Positions 35,791 to 46,978 of a stretch of DNA of 64,000 nt are shown one piece after another. A model generated the notes under the pieces. That model did not search any database. It was not told the DNA's origin and saw only the letters and a program-made list of their open reading frames with translations. The position numbers were made by a program, and so were the translations under genes. This DNA is from Sorex araneus (Eukaryota; Chordata; Mammalia; Eulipotyphla; Soricidae), in assembly GCF_027595985.1 (NCBI RefSeq), contig NC_073302.1, positions 18,167,311 through 18,231,310 of the forward strand, read 5' to 3'. Each line of letters opens with the position of its first letter. Position 1 is the stretch's first letter.

Positions 35791-35862
35791 CTCACAGCCT
35801 TTGACACAGTGGATGAGAGAAGGATGAGGATACCACTTGAGACCAGCTGTACAGACAATTTT
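35791..35862 (-). CDS. PAPPA: PAPPA exon: end of CCP5 (human exon 20 equivalent)
   Basis: This short exon of exactly 24 codons is phase 0 at both ends (acceptor ctgcag ending at 35863, donor gtgagt from 35790). It encodes KIVCTAGLKWYPHP then SLIHCVKGCE. The Trp and Cys close CCP5, and the final Gly-Cys-Glu leads into LNR3, whose first cysteine is therefore encoded here and not in the next exon. Because the exon is symmetric, skipping it would keep the reading frame but remove this cysteine pair. Confidence 0.95.
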
Positions 35863-36189
35863 CTGCAGAGAAATGGGGTAGGGGGTGTGTTACATGGGTT
35901 TGGAGGTTGGAAGATGCCATCTTTTTGTTGACAAAACATTTAACCAACCCACCTCTTCTTGGATCATCCAAGTCTTGACCTTACCCTGGCATTTTACACA
36001 GAGAAATTTTCAGGTACTCAAAATAACAGGCGCCATAAGACTAAAACAATATTTGTGTTCACTGTAGATGTCATAGTCTGTGCTTCCCTGGCAGGGATAA
36101 TGGTTGAAGAGAAGTGAAGGATGGCAACTTGATCAAAAAGACCTTTCAGAAAATTATTGGCTGATGTTTTCTCAATGGATGAGGCGGTC

Positions 36190-36440
36190 GGAAAAAGGAA
36201 GGGTTTAATGTGTGTTTTTGTGCATGTGTGTTATATCTGGATGTGTGTAGGTGGACTGTGTATGAGTGAACATTAAGAGTTAACTGTCTACATGTGTTAT
36301 CACAGTCTACATGTGAACACATGTTGATGTATGCATTTGACAAATGTGTGGCTATGTGTCCATATGTATATATTTGTGCAGGTGTAGCTATATGTGTATG
36401 TGAACATGTGTGTGTGCATGTATGTGTGTGCCTGTAGAAG
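36190..36440. repeat. TG-rich degenerate repeat
   Basis: About 250 bp of interrupted TG and TATG units ('gtgtgttatatctggatgtg', 'catgtgtgtgtgcatgtatg'), probably an old decayed dinucleotide array. Confidence 0.75.
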
Positions 36441-37157
36441 GAAGATGTCAGAATGGTGTAGGATAGGGTTTTCCAAAGCAAGTACAAAGGACTACTTGCA
36501 CCCAGATCACTGTAGGAGCACATTAAAGAGGCATATTCTTTTGGTGCCACCTTGGATATAATGAACTTGTTTTTAACGCCAAGACTTAGGACTTTCAGAT
36601 GATTCTGATACACATCACAGTTTGAAAGCAATAGATGGAAGTCTGGAGGAAAAAAACCTTTAGCTTAGAACCCTGGAGATGTAAAATACCAAAACATCTT
36701 CCAGCTTTTACCTGCCACCAAGTCAAGAACCTAATCACAATTTTCTGAAGTTAACCCCCCTCTCTCATCTCTATGACTTTGTTCTTGCTGTTTTCCTTCA
36801 AGGCAATGTTCTTCTTCATCTTTTCACATGAAGAATCCTTAGATTTCTCTTTAAAATTTCATTCCTCAGAGCAACTTTTCCCAACCCCCACTTGCAGAGT
36901 TAAAAAGAATGCATATCTGCATTTATTTTGAGCTTCCTTTAATAGTAATAATTACAATGACATCTAGAGTACGTCGAGTGCATTCATGGTGCTCAGTGCT
37001 TTATGCATTATCTTTTTTTTCTCATCACCAAAAAGGTGGAAATTAATATTGTATTGTAAGTGAAATAAATCTCCTAAGTTCAATAGCTGGTAAGAAGACA
37101 AACTAGGATTTGTAACCAATAAATTGTTTTGAAAATTATTTAAAACAGCTCTTAACA

Positions 37158-37320
37158 AGAGCTGGAGAGACAGTACAGTGGATTAGATAGTTGCTTTGCA
37201 TGCGACTGACAGAGGTTTAATTGCTGGTCCTCAGAGCCCACCAACAGTGATCACTGAGTGCAGAGCAAGGGGTAAGCCTTGAGCACATCCAGGTGTAGCC
37301 CCCAAACAAACAAATAAAAG
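37158..37320 (+). mobile_element. SOR SINE, diverged
   Basis: 'gagctggagagacagtacag' head, 'agcccccaaacaaacaaata' tail. Confidence 0.7.
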
Positions 37321-38117
37321 GACAAACAAAACATACAGTAGGATGATAATATTTAAAGTAGGCAAATAAAGAAAAAACTAAAACTGGGGAAAATACAAAT
37401 AACTTGAGGATGAGGACTAACATATTGGTCTTGGTTTTCCTTCCTCGATTTTGTCACAGAAGCCCAACATTTCATGCCATTTTATAAGGATTTCTTTAAA
37501 AAAATAAAGTAAAAATGTGCTAGAGGCAAATGCTTAGATTTTTCCATGGAAACTGTCAGACATTAGTCATGGAAGACTCTATGATCAGGGCATGTTCTTC
37601 AAGTTGATTAATTTTAATTAAGAAATAAACAGTCATATGAGTCAGATTATGAAAATCCATATCACCATCCTATTCTTTCCCTGGGCAGACCTATATGGGA
37701 GCCAAACTGTAATTAGGTTTCTTTATGAACTTGGACCAAAGAGAATCCCATGATTCCAAGATTTGGCTGAGTCTGGGTTGAACACCTTCGTTCTCTGTTC
37801 CACAGTATCTCTGACTCTTCCATACCTGGAATTGTTTGGTTCATGGAGGATGGCCAGTGAATATTTATGATAGAAATAAATTTAGGCATACCAAGCTAGA
37901 GAAAGTTTTACCAATGGGCAATGTTTTCTTTATTTGTCTTTTCTTCTTTTAGAACATCAGAAGGGCATTCCTAATCAGTTATCCTAGAGTCTATTTTAAA
38001 GGGTCAATTTTTATGTACATGGAATTTAATTAAAGATCATGGATAAACAGACTAATTCGAAGATCTGTCAGCCAGTCTTGCAATGTGAAATCTATTACCT
38101 AGATTCCTACTGACGTT

Positions 38118-38285
38118 TTTGGGGAGCAGGGGCTCACACCTGGTGATGTACAGGGGTTGCTCCTGGTTCTGCACTCAGGAATTACTCCTGATGGTGCTCA
38201 GGGGAATACATGGAATGCTGGGAATCGCACCTGGGTTGGCTGTGTGCAAGGCAAATGCCCTACCTGCTATGCTATTGCTCCAACT
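38118..38285 (-). mobile_element. SOR SINE, short type
   Basis: Antisense: 'gcactcaggaattactcctg', 'gtgcaaggcaaatgccctac', 'atgctattgctccaac'. Confidence 0.85.
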
Positions 38286-38304
38286 TTATTGACAATGTGT
38301 CAAC

Positions 38305-38310
<6 letters not shown>

Positions 38311-38365
<55 letters not shown>

Positions 38366-38368
38366 ATG
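38311..38368. repeat. (CT)n(GT)n compound microsatellite
   Basis: About 20 CT units followed by about 7 GT units, close to a SOR copy. Confidence 0.95.
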
Positions 38369-39324
38369 TATATACTCAAGGTGATACTATGGAAAACAAA
38401 CTTGGCATTGAGGTGTCAAATAGGGTTTCAAATTATGCCTTAAGTTTTAGAGCAGATTCATCCATCTGTGAAATGGGTACTCAAGATGTCACAAACTTTT
38501 TGTGATGATATATTGAGAGATACATGGTTAACTAGCTTAGCCCAAATTCTTAAGTTTCTTGGGGAAAGTGCCTGGGTTTGGGACACCACTCTTTCCCCTC
38601 AGGTTCAGGAGCAAACAAATACACATGTAATTCCAGTATTTAATCCTTCCAGCTCTGTTACTTTTGTGTCCTCAGCTTCTTGGTCATGGGGCCAAGAACT
38701 GGTGAGAATTGCCTGCTTTCATTCTCTGGAAAACTTTCATCTTTGGGCCTGAGAGTCAGTTTCAGGGATATTGAAGGGGTATGTGGTAATGGTTCAAGAA
38801 GTAGAAAACAGCAGCATTAGGATCCACTTGGGACTTGATGCCCATCCCTCCCCCTGTTTATTTGAGAGCTAATTTAATCCATGTGGAGGAGTGGCTTGGT
38901 GTGGTTGTACAAGTTCTGTCAGTTGAGGTTTACCTGACGTGAGTTCAGAAAAAGGACTTTTATACTATCTGCATGAGCCTATTTATCTTTCCAAGGTTTT
39001 TGGATTTTCCACTATTCCTCAGGGCTGCATGCCCCATGTGTCTCACTACAGGGCTGCTCTGTCTCTGAAGAAAGCTGGGAAAGGGGATAGGCAGCAGGAG
39101 ATGAAGGAAAGCCTAGGCTGTTTACACCACAAGTTGGAAGATCTCAGATGGAGCCCCCCAAATGTCAGCCTTTTCCTATTGATGCCAGTGAGACCTCTAA
39201 GTCCTTTCAGATCAGGTTTTATAAGACAGCTTTAATTGCCTGCCTTTATATATTAGAAGAACAGATAATGTTTTTCCTGGCCACAAAGATCACAGCATTG
39301 GTTCCATCAGCAAATCATTATCTG

Positions 39325-39435
39325 ATCACTGTCACCCTCATTGTTACCATCCTAATCAGTAACACTATTCTCATCACTACCACCATCAGCATCGGCGTTC
39401 CCACCGTCACTGTCACCACTGACATCATTATGATT
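39325..39435. repeat. Degenerate ATC/ACC trinucleotide tract
   Basis: 'cactaccaccatcagcatcg' and 'cactgtcaccactgacatca' type units, imperfect. Confidence 0.6.
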
Positions 39436-39489
39436 ATTCTCATGTTCGTCAACACAAACTTTCTCTTAAACAAATATTATTCTCTAAGT

Positions 39490-39835
39490 TCTGTGATCAA
39501 TGCTTTCATATCCCTTCATTCTTACCATAACTATGGAAGAGGAGCTATTTTTATTTTATTTTTTGGGGGGGGTCATATTCGGCAATGTTAAGGGAATAAT
39601 TCTTGGCTCTGCACTCAGGAATTACTCCTGGTGGTGCTGACCATATGGGATGCACGGGGAAACACTCTACCCACGGTCACTCTGGCCCCAAAAGGACCTA
39701 TTTTTGACTCTCGTTTATACCAAAGGAAACTGAGGTAGAAAGAAGTTAGATAAGCTCAGTCGTGGAAATAGGCAAGGACAGGAATTAAACATATGTCCGA
39801 GTAAAAGCAGCGATTGTACTTTGGATGCCAGACTG
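39490..39835 (+). mobile_element. MIR-like SINE split by a SOR insertion
   Basis: 'gaagaggagctattttt' on the left and 'cctatttttgactctcg...ccaaaggaaactgaggta' on the right are one MIR core. Between them lies an antisense SOR at 39,550-39,690, with the shared 'ctattttt' as target-site duplication. Confidence 0.6.
39550..39690 (-). mobile_element. SOR SINE, short type, nested in MIR
   Basis: Antisense: 'gcactcaggaattactcctg', with a shortened middle ('gctgaccatatgggatgcac') and the reversed head 'ggtcactctggcccc'. Confidence 0.8.
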
Positions 39836-40447
39836 TCCTTCAAATTCTTCCAATTTGTATTAGGATGCCATGATACAAAATAGATGATTATTTTGACGGA
39901 AGAGAAGTGAGAATTGTAAAGTGGCTTTGGCCCACAGAGGAGGGACAGAATGTCTAAAATATCCTGCGCAGAGAAGACAGTTTCTAGCAGAGCAGAAGTC
40001 CTGAAAAGTTTTTTCTTCTTGAGCCAGAGATCTGACGCCCCTCATGAACACTTGCAAGGGAAATCATCTTTTCTCCTGAATTGCCCTCTCTCGATCGATA
40101 GGACTCCTGTGAGTAAATATATATTGACATGGGAGAGATTCTGTGATTTTTAAATTCTACATTTTTTTTTATACTCAAGAGAACCATGGATGTTCTGGAC
40201 ACACAGGTTGTGAGCACCACTCCACATCAGTGAACTCGGCGAGAGCAGCCCTTTGGACACAGTGGGGTTTTCATTGTTCACTATGGTCTCCATCCTTCCT
40301 TGCAGTCTCTCCAACACAGAACCAGAGGGGCTTGTCCACGTATCATTGGGTTCGTGTTATCTCATTAATTATATAATGGGAAGATTTCTGTGTAGCACAA
40401 TCTCTTTCAAAAATGCATGGCTGGCATAAAAAGGAGGGAGAATTTTT

Positions 40448-40624
40448 GTTTGTTTGTTTTTTGGGCCAGACCACCCTGGCAGTGGTCAGGGGTTTCTCCT
40501 GGCTCTGTGCTTAGCAATTGCTCCTAGAGGTGCTCAGGGATCCATATAAGACGCCAAGTATCAAAACAGGATTGGCCATGTGCAAGGTAAACACCCTACC
40601 CACTGTACTATTGTACCTGTCCCT
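40448..40624 (-). mobile_element. SOR SINE, short type, (TTTG)n tail
   Basis: Antisense: plus-strand TTTG repeats, 'gcttagcaattgctcctaga', 'gtgcaaggtaaacaccctac'. Confidence 0.8.
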
Positions 40625-41024
40625 GCAAAAGAGGAGAAGTTAAACTAAAGGGACATACTGGGTTTTTTAAATGAAAGTATAAAATATCTTTGCAAAATAA
40701 TTTCATCAGACACATGAACCGTGGTTGCAAAGAAACCAATAAAAAATACCTTGGTGGCTGGGGGCATTGACTGGCACAGGAAGGGGAGAATTATCTGGGA
40801 GTTGGAATGATACAAATGGATTTCGTGAGTGAACAAACGCATAAAAATGCAGGAAGCTCTGTGCTTAAGATTTGTGTGCAAGTTATATCTCAACAAGAAA
40901 AAAAAACACACATTCAGTTGTAGTTCTAAATTCTCATTTTTTAAGTTGGGTACAGGCAAAGAAATGTTTGTTCTGTTTTGCTTTAAGTCTTTTCTTTTGA
41001 AGTATTATATAAGTACTAATAACA

Positions 41025-41273
41025 TAATCACTATTAATACCACCATCACTATTACTACCACTATCACAAATGGTACTAGTATTATGAGTACTACCATTAT
41101 GACCACTACTTTTGCTCTACTACAACCACTACAACATCAGCTGCTATGACTATTACTGCCACTACTGTCAGTACTACTGCCAATGCTAATGGCATTACTA
41201 TAATAACCACTACTGGAACTACTACTATCACCAGTACTATTGTGACCTATTACTACTACCATCACCACCACCG

Positions 41274-41305
<32 letters not shown>

Positions 41306-41330
41306 ATTACTACTATCACTACTACTAGAC
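41025..41330. repeat. CTA/CTG/ATT trinucleotide tract
   Basis: About 300 bp of imperfect ACT, ATT and CAC triplets, ending in (CTA)n, six CTG units at about 41,287-41,305, then CTA again. The long open frames with Tyr/His or Val/Ala runs come from the repeat. Confidence 0.9.
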
Positions 41331-41389
41331 TAGCCATTTAATATGTGAAATGAGATTCTTGGTCTCCTTCCCCCCTTTTATGCTACTTA

Positions 41390-41535
41390 TCTGATCCCAG
41401 TAGGTGTTTCTCACACTATGTCATCTAGATCTAGCTCTCATTTCACAGATGAGGAAACTGTCACCTAAATATTGCTAAAATTTGCCCAAAGACATATATT
41501 AAGAAGGTGCCCAGGTTTGGACTTAAATCTTGATC
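41390..41535 (+). mobile_element. MIR-like SINE
   Basis: 'ctcatttcacagatgaggaa' and 'tttgcccaaagacatatatt' are typical MIR core phrases. Confidence 0.6.
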
Positions 41536-41616
41536 AACAAGAGCAAATGACTGCGTATATGAATGCTCATTCCCTGATAAGCTGGATGTGCACAGTCCTC
41601 CATAAGGCCCATGGTT

Positions 41617-41797
41617 GGGCCGAAGCGATAGCACAGCGAGAAGGGCGTTTGCCTTGCACGCGGCCGACCTGGGTTCGATCCCCGGCATCCCATATGGTCC
41701 CCCAAGCACTGCCAGGAGCAATTCCTGAGTGCAAAGCCAGAAGTAACCCCTGAGCATCGCTGGGTGAGACCCAAAAAGCAAAAAAAAAAAAACAACA
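41617..41797 (+). mobile_element. Young SOR SINE with perfect 17 bp target-site duplication
   Basis: This is the best preserved copy: 'gggccgaagcgatagcacag', 'tgcacgcggccgacctgggt', B-box GTTCGATCC at 41,673-41,681, body ending 'gggtgagacccaaaaagc' and an A13 tail. The 17 bp repeat ccataaggcccatggtt flanks it at 41,600-41,616 and 41,798-41,814. Confidence 0.95.
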
Positions 41798-42347
41798 CCA
41801 TAAGGCCCATGGTTCTAATGGGTATGGAACTACTCAGGACACCTGAGTTCAATGCGAATATTTCACTTTCCTAAGTACTCATCACTGTCTCCTTACAGGC
41901 CGGTACCTGCAAAAACACTTAGAACAGAGCCTCTCCCAAGCCAAGCCTGAGCGGGGAGGCTGCTGTGCGCTCACATGGGCTCACGAGAGGCAACATTTGT
42001 TCCCAACTCTGTGTGCAGTAAAGACAACAGGGGAGAGGCGACAGCTACCATGGCAGCAATATTTACACCACAGTAATTGGCAGAGACTATGAATTCGAGG
42101 CTGTTCTAGGACAGAGCCAGTTGGGAAGCATTTGCCAACATATGCCTGGTAAACCACCAGGAACCATTTTGCCTTCAGAATGCAAAATACAAAGCAATGG
42201 CCTGGCTAGCTGGAGATAGGAGTAAGCTGCAACTTTACACTGGCTTGGGACCCTCCTCACATTCTCTTAGGCCTGTGTCTACCTTTCCTGAGGTGCCCTT
42301 TCCTCTGCTGGAAAGAAAAAATGAAGAGATGAACTCCCCACCTCATC

Positions 42348-42476
42348 AGTGTGTGTGTGTGTGTGTGTATCTGTGTGAGAGAAAGTGTGTGTGTGTGCAT
42401 GTGAGAGAGTGTGTGTGTGTATGCATGAATGTGTGTATGTGTATACGTGTATGCGCGCACATGCACATGTGTGCAC
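42348..42476. repeat. (TG)n compound tract
   Basis: TG runs interrupted by GAGAGA and GTATGCATG units at the left edge of the GC-rich block. Confidence 0.9.
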
Positions 42477-43564
42477 AAATCAAGAATGAAAAAAAAAAAA
42501 AGCTTGGTCCTGTGCCTGCACCTGTTAAGTGGCAGTCCTGCTTCTCACCTTCTTACCATGGGGACAAGGGCACAAGAGCAGAGCTTTGTCTCGTTGCCTC
42601 TCTGCACGGCCGCTGGAGGCGGACCCTCTGCGCCTGCCCAGCAGCCACTCCTGTAGCTCTCCCCATACAGGGGGCAAGGGTGCAGCAGAGGCCAGCCTTT
42701 CTGCCTTATTCCTGGAAATCATCAATCTCTGCCCTCTGTCCTCCTCCCCTTTCCTACCACATTTTTTTTCCTCCTGGATAATGAGGCCTCCCGAGACCAG
42801 TGGAGGTCTGAACCTCGTTACAGCTCTCTTGGTAGACCGGCATCAATAAAAGCGGACCGGGGTAACTGGGTGGGGGCTGGGGTGTGCAGGCAGCGGGTGG
42901 GCGACTGGGGAGGGAGGAGTGGCTTGCAAGCTTTCAAACCTCGGGATTTATTTCACAGTGAATTATAACTGAACTCTCCGGTGCTCGGGCTCACAGAGGG
43001 AGGGCGGGGCTGGGGGTGAAAGGGACACGGGAAAGGCCTGAGTGGAGGTGGGGTAGGAGGGATCTGGTCGGGGTCCCAGGCCCTGGAGACCTCCAGGACT
43101 GCGTGAGTGAGGGCTCCTGTGTCTGCCAGGGAGGGAGTGGAAGTCCATGGAGTCTTTTGGAGTCTGGGGGAGTGGAAAAGGCGGGGAGTCTGGCCGTGGA
43201 AGGGGACCTCACTGCTCCAGCTCCGCTTCCCTGGTGCTCTCCCTGTCTGACTCTCCATCTGCCTTGCTTTCTTCATCTGTGCACCAAGGGGCGGGGGGTG
43301 GGAGGTGTCTTGTACCTGGGAGCTCTAACTTCCTTGCGATGTTGGCTCTGTCTGTGCCCCTGGGTGCAAAGAATTCGCAATCATGCGGCACGCCGAGAGA
43401 ATGTGGGCACGCTAGGCTGGGAGAAGTGAAATATAGTATGAGTGAAGAAAGCAGATGCAGGAGCAGGAGTAGGGAGACAGGGATGTCTCCAGATGCAGCG
43501 AGAGTTAGAACAGAGAGACTGAGGGGGGATGGAAGGGGGGGCGGGTGTGGGGAGGGCTGGGAGG

Positions 43565-43680
43565 GAGGGTGGAGAGGGAGAGGGAGAGGGAGAAGAAAGA
43601 GGGCAATGGAGGGAAAGCAGAGGCAGAAGAGAGAAAGGACATCGAGTGAGAGCAGAGGAAGAGAGCAAGGGGGGAGGAGG
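43565..43680. repeat. GGGAGA purine-rich tract
   Basis: About 115 bp nearly all purine on the plus strand, with GGGAGA and GAGAGAAAG units, inside the GC-rich block. Confidence 0.8.
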
Positions 43681-43739
43681 CCGGGTCCACGGGGCGCTGG
43701 GGGCCGAGGGGCGCTCCTGTGCCAGGCCTACGTGCCCAG

Positions 43740-43751
43740 TGCTGAGTCAGC
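43740..43751 (+). promoter_or_regulatory. Maf recognition / AP-1 type site
   Basis: The sequence TGCTGAGTCAGC matches 12 of the 13 bases of the classic T-MARE, with the AP-1 core TGAGTCA. It sits in unique GC-rich intronic sequence. Occupancy cannot be judged from sequence. Confidence 0.4.
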
Positions 43752-44531
43752 CCTCACCGTCCGCTCACTGGAGAAACAGGACACCCAGTATTGGGTTCTG
43801 CCTGGCTATCCAGAGTATGATCTGCGGCAGGCAGGCGGCAGCTCCCGGGGCCTGAGAGACGGGGCCGACTCTCCTCCGCACCCCGCCTCTTCTGTCATCA
43901 TCTCCACGGGGAGGAGCAGGTGCCCAGCCCGCCTGGAAGCCGTGAATGAGGTCCTGCTTGGATTCATTGGGCGATATCCCCGAGGAGGCGGGCGTGGCCG
44001 CCCTGCAGAGCACAGGGCAATGATGACAGCTGCCACGAGACAGGCAGAGTCTCTCTCGCCTTCGGGTCAGGGCCACGGCAGCCTGGCTTCCTGGTCACGG
44101 CACTGGGACGCAGCCCCCCTTCAGGCCCTTCCTGCTCAGAGCTCAGTCCCCAGGTGTGAGATGCACACAAGACTACCTTCATCCGGGAATCTTTCCGGAA
44201 TTTAAATGACGCTGTGGGCTCAGCCTGGGGGGTGAGCACACTAGACCTTTCTAGTCCTGGTCTCACGCAGCATCTGTTTGCACGCAGTCAGCTAAGCGAA
44301 GCCAAGGAAACAGGAATCTGGGCTGTGACAGGTGCAGTACCCCGCTTCCTCAAAGTCTCTATCAGGACAGTCAATAGCAGCCGGCCTTGGGTAAGACCCT
44401 TCCGGACAGACGGGCAGAAACTATAACCTGCCTGAATGCCCATCCCTGGTATTCCAGGGGGTTCGGGATATTAGTGCTCTTATTTCAACATTGTCATCAG
44501 GATTTAAATAATGGACATCCCCATCACTCAC

Positions 44532-44641
44532 CTCCACCCGGGTGGGGTTCAGCCAGTAGGGGACGTCCCGCACGGTCATGTTCACAGGCAGGGTAATGGA
44601 CTCGCTGTTGTGGTCCAGGCACGAGGTGGCACACTCAGACC
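44532..44641 (-). CDS. PAPPA: PAPPA exon: middle of CCP5 (human exon 19 equivalent)
   Basis: This 110 bp exon starts with the two bases that complete the split Gly codon (acceptor AG at 44643-44642) and ends in phase 0 before donor gtgagt at 44531. It encodes SECATSCLDHNSESITLPVN and MTVRDVPYWLNPTRVE, an insertion-like stretch within CCP5. The N-M-T in it is an N-glycosylation sequon at the place equivalent to human N1519 by count. The exon sits inside a GC-rich block, and its codons are more GC-rich than those of the LNR exon. No lesions are seen. Confidence 0.95.
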
Positions 44642-46069
44642 CTGAGGGGATGGAGATACGGGGTTTAGTGTCCTGACAGCTGCCCTCACCATCCCCTCCC
44701 CAGTCTCTCCCTGCACCAGAGTGCAGCTGCCCGCCCACCCTCCAGACCTTCAGGGCAGAGGTGAGGCTCCTCTCCTCCCCCTGATCCCCTGTTCTCCTTT
44801 CCAACCTGGCCAGTACCCATTGGCCCAACGTCCGTAATGGAGCAAGGAAAGGAGAAAAAATGGCTGTGGGGGGAGGGGGGGACACCTACAGAACCCCAAA
44901 CGATGAGCATGAGGGGCACACGCCCTATCAGCCGGAGGGACTCCGGGTTGTGTGTCTGCAGGCAGTTAGCTCGAAAGGAATTTTCTGGAACAAGGGCAAA
45001 GCACACTACACTGCCAGGGAAGAATTCTTTGGTGAAAGAAAGTTTCAGACAAGGTCTGTGGTATCCCAGGAGGGGAAACAAAGGAAGAAATGGGTCAGTC
45101 TGGGAGGGGCCGCCATTGAGCGACTGGCCCCTGTCTTTCTCCAGTCAGCCTCTCCCCAACTTGGGGTTTTCAATGACATAAGAGTGCTGGCTGGCAGCCT
45201 TACAGAGGGGTGGGCTCACCCAGCTTTACCAAGAAGAGCCATGTAGTGGGGGGCGGGGGGGACTTTTGGCTTGGGAGCTCCTATGGGGTGCTAGGAGGGG
45301 TTTCCGAACGTGCTCCAGCCTGCAAGGCCTCTTTTCCCTGCACCTCACTCTGCCCTGCACCCCCACTGGCAAAGCCTTTGAGCAAATCCTTCACCCCTGG
45401 GAGAGATTCAGCCTGAGATGCAGACGGATGGAGAGGCCAGCTCACTTGTTAACCTCAGTGTCCAGAGATGCTTTTCTTCCCTTTGTTTTTCCCCCCCTAG
45501 GAGGAAACAATATTCATAAAGGGGAGAGACCTACCTGCAGGGCAATGAGAACAATGGGAGAGGGACCAGGAAGGGGAAGGGGATTCCAGAACCAGCAAGA
45601 TACAGAATTAAGTCACACTCAGCTTTAGCCAAAAGCTCCAGGGCAGAGGGATGTTACTGACCCCACCCATGCCCCTCCCATCCTTCACCTCTCTAGACTC
45701 TTCTGAGAATGAACAGCCGGGCCAGTCTGTTCCTCCAGCAGGGGTGGCTGAGTCACAGGGATGCAATGCGTGTCCCAACTGTGTGTCTGAGTATCTGTGA
45801 GCATGTGTCAGCTATGCTTCCTTCTTGTGTATCTTTTCGTGCGTCTGATATGTTCCTGGGCATGAGGTGTGTGTGCATGCCTGGTGTGTGTGTGTACCGG
45901 GGCATTGCTGCTAGGAATGCTCTGTGTCAGCTCTGTGTGTAGGTGTTTGAGTGGACAGGGTAATTGGCTCATGGATGGGTTGATGATGAGGTTTCTATAG
46001 GATGTTGTACGTCTCAGTCTCTGGTGTCTATTTCTGTGTGAATGGTAGTTGAGAGGTTGGAAGGGAGGG

Positions 46070-46226
46070 TGGCCAAACTTGGTTGTGCTCAGGACTTGCT
46101 CTCCGGGCTCTGTGCTCAGGTATCACTCCTGGCAGGCTCAGGGGACCATATGGGGTGCTGGGGATTATACCTGGGTTGGCCACATGCAAGGCAAGTGCTC
46201 TGCCCCCTGAACTGTCGCTCAGACCC
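46070..46226 (-). mobile_element. SOR SINE, short type
   Basis: Antisense: 'tgctcaggtatcactcctgg', 'ccatatggggtgctggggat', 'atgcaaggcaagtgctctgc'. Confidence 0.8.
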
Positions 46227-46594
46227 AAAGTGAGTTTCTTGCTGTCCGTGCCTGTGGGACTATACTGGCAGGTGCCAGTGGATGAGACACATACAGGAAG
46301 TTCTCCTTTTATGGGTTTTTAAACCTAGATGATGGAACATTCACTTGTAAATTCTGCTTGAATGTGCAATTGAGTCCCTCTGTCTTAGGCGCCCCCCCAC
46401 CACCCCCTCCTCCCAAATCAGGAATAAGGAGGGTTAGAAGACCTTGGTCTGGGGGATGGTGCTGCCAGCAGCACTCCACATGGTTTCAACCTTCCAGAAT
46501 GTCTATATCAGCAGGCCCTCCAGACCCAAACCCTCGGAATCCCTTCAAATTACGCTCTTTTCTTTAAGATTCTAAAGTATCTTTGGAATCATCT

Positions 46595-46725
46595 GAGAGA
46601 GAACAACCAGGGAGAGAGAGAGAGAAAGAGACAGTACAGAGGTGACGACACATGTCTTGAGTGCAGCCAACCCTGGGGTGATCCCCAGCACAGTATGGTC
46701 TCATGTGTATGGTGGGTGAAACCCT
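46595..46725 (+). mobile_element. SOR SINE fragment
   Basis: 'gagacagtacagaggtgacg' and 'ggggtgatccccagcacagt', preceded by a GAGA run and truncated at the 3' side. Confidence 0.5.
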
Positions 46726-46924
46726 GAAGGTCCCTAAGCATTTTCCTAGCACTTCGGAGTGGCCTGGGCAAGTCTGAGCAGCAACAGAGCCTCTGGCCCT
46801 CCCACTGAACTGCTTTCTGATTGGCTGAGAATCACCAGGAAGCGTTCTTGGGGCCTTCTCCGTACCACTTGGGAGGTCTCTCCGAAACAAAGAACTGCCC
46901 TTTCCCACCCTGACCCCTCCTGCC

Positions 46925-46927
<3 letters not shown>

Positions 46928-46978
<51 letters not shown>

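Larger units (their letters stand above)
35863..44531 (-). other. PAPPA: PAPPA intron
   Basis: An 8,669 bp intron with five SOR copies, a nested SOR-in-MIR at 39,490-39,835, a 300 bp CTA/CTG/ATT trinucleotide tract at 41,025-41,330, TG-rich tracts at 36,190-36,440 and 42,348-42,476, and the GC-rich block starting near 42,500. The stretch 37,320-38,115 and most of 38,400-39,320 are unique sequence. Confidence 0.9.
42500..45250. promoter_or_regulatory. GC-rich, CpG-containing block, candidate regulatory region
   Basis: Base composition shifts sharply from the AT-rich surroundings to GC-rich sequence with many CpG dinucleotides, G-runs and a purine-rich GGGAGA stretch (43,565-43,680). The block covers the CCP4/5 exon but extends about 2 kb to its right. 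It has a perfect TGCTGAGTCAGC site. It could be a placental or stromal enhancer of PAPPA, or the start of an antisense transcript; human PAPPA has an annotated antisense RNA, PAPPA-AS1. Both ideas are inference. Confidence 0.4.

Noticed and set aside
41617-41700. tRNA gene
   Set aside because: The A-box and B-box-like sequences belong to the SOR SINE head. There is no complete cloverleaf, and the same head recurs throughout the window.
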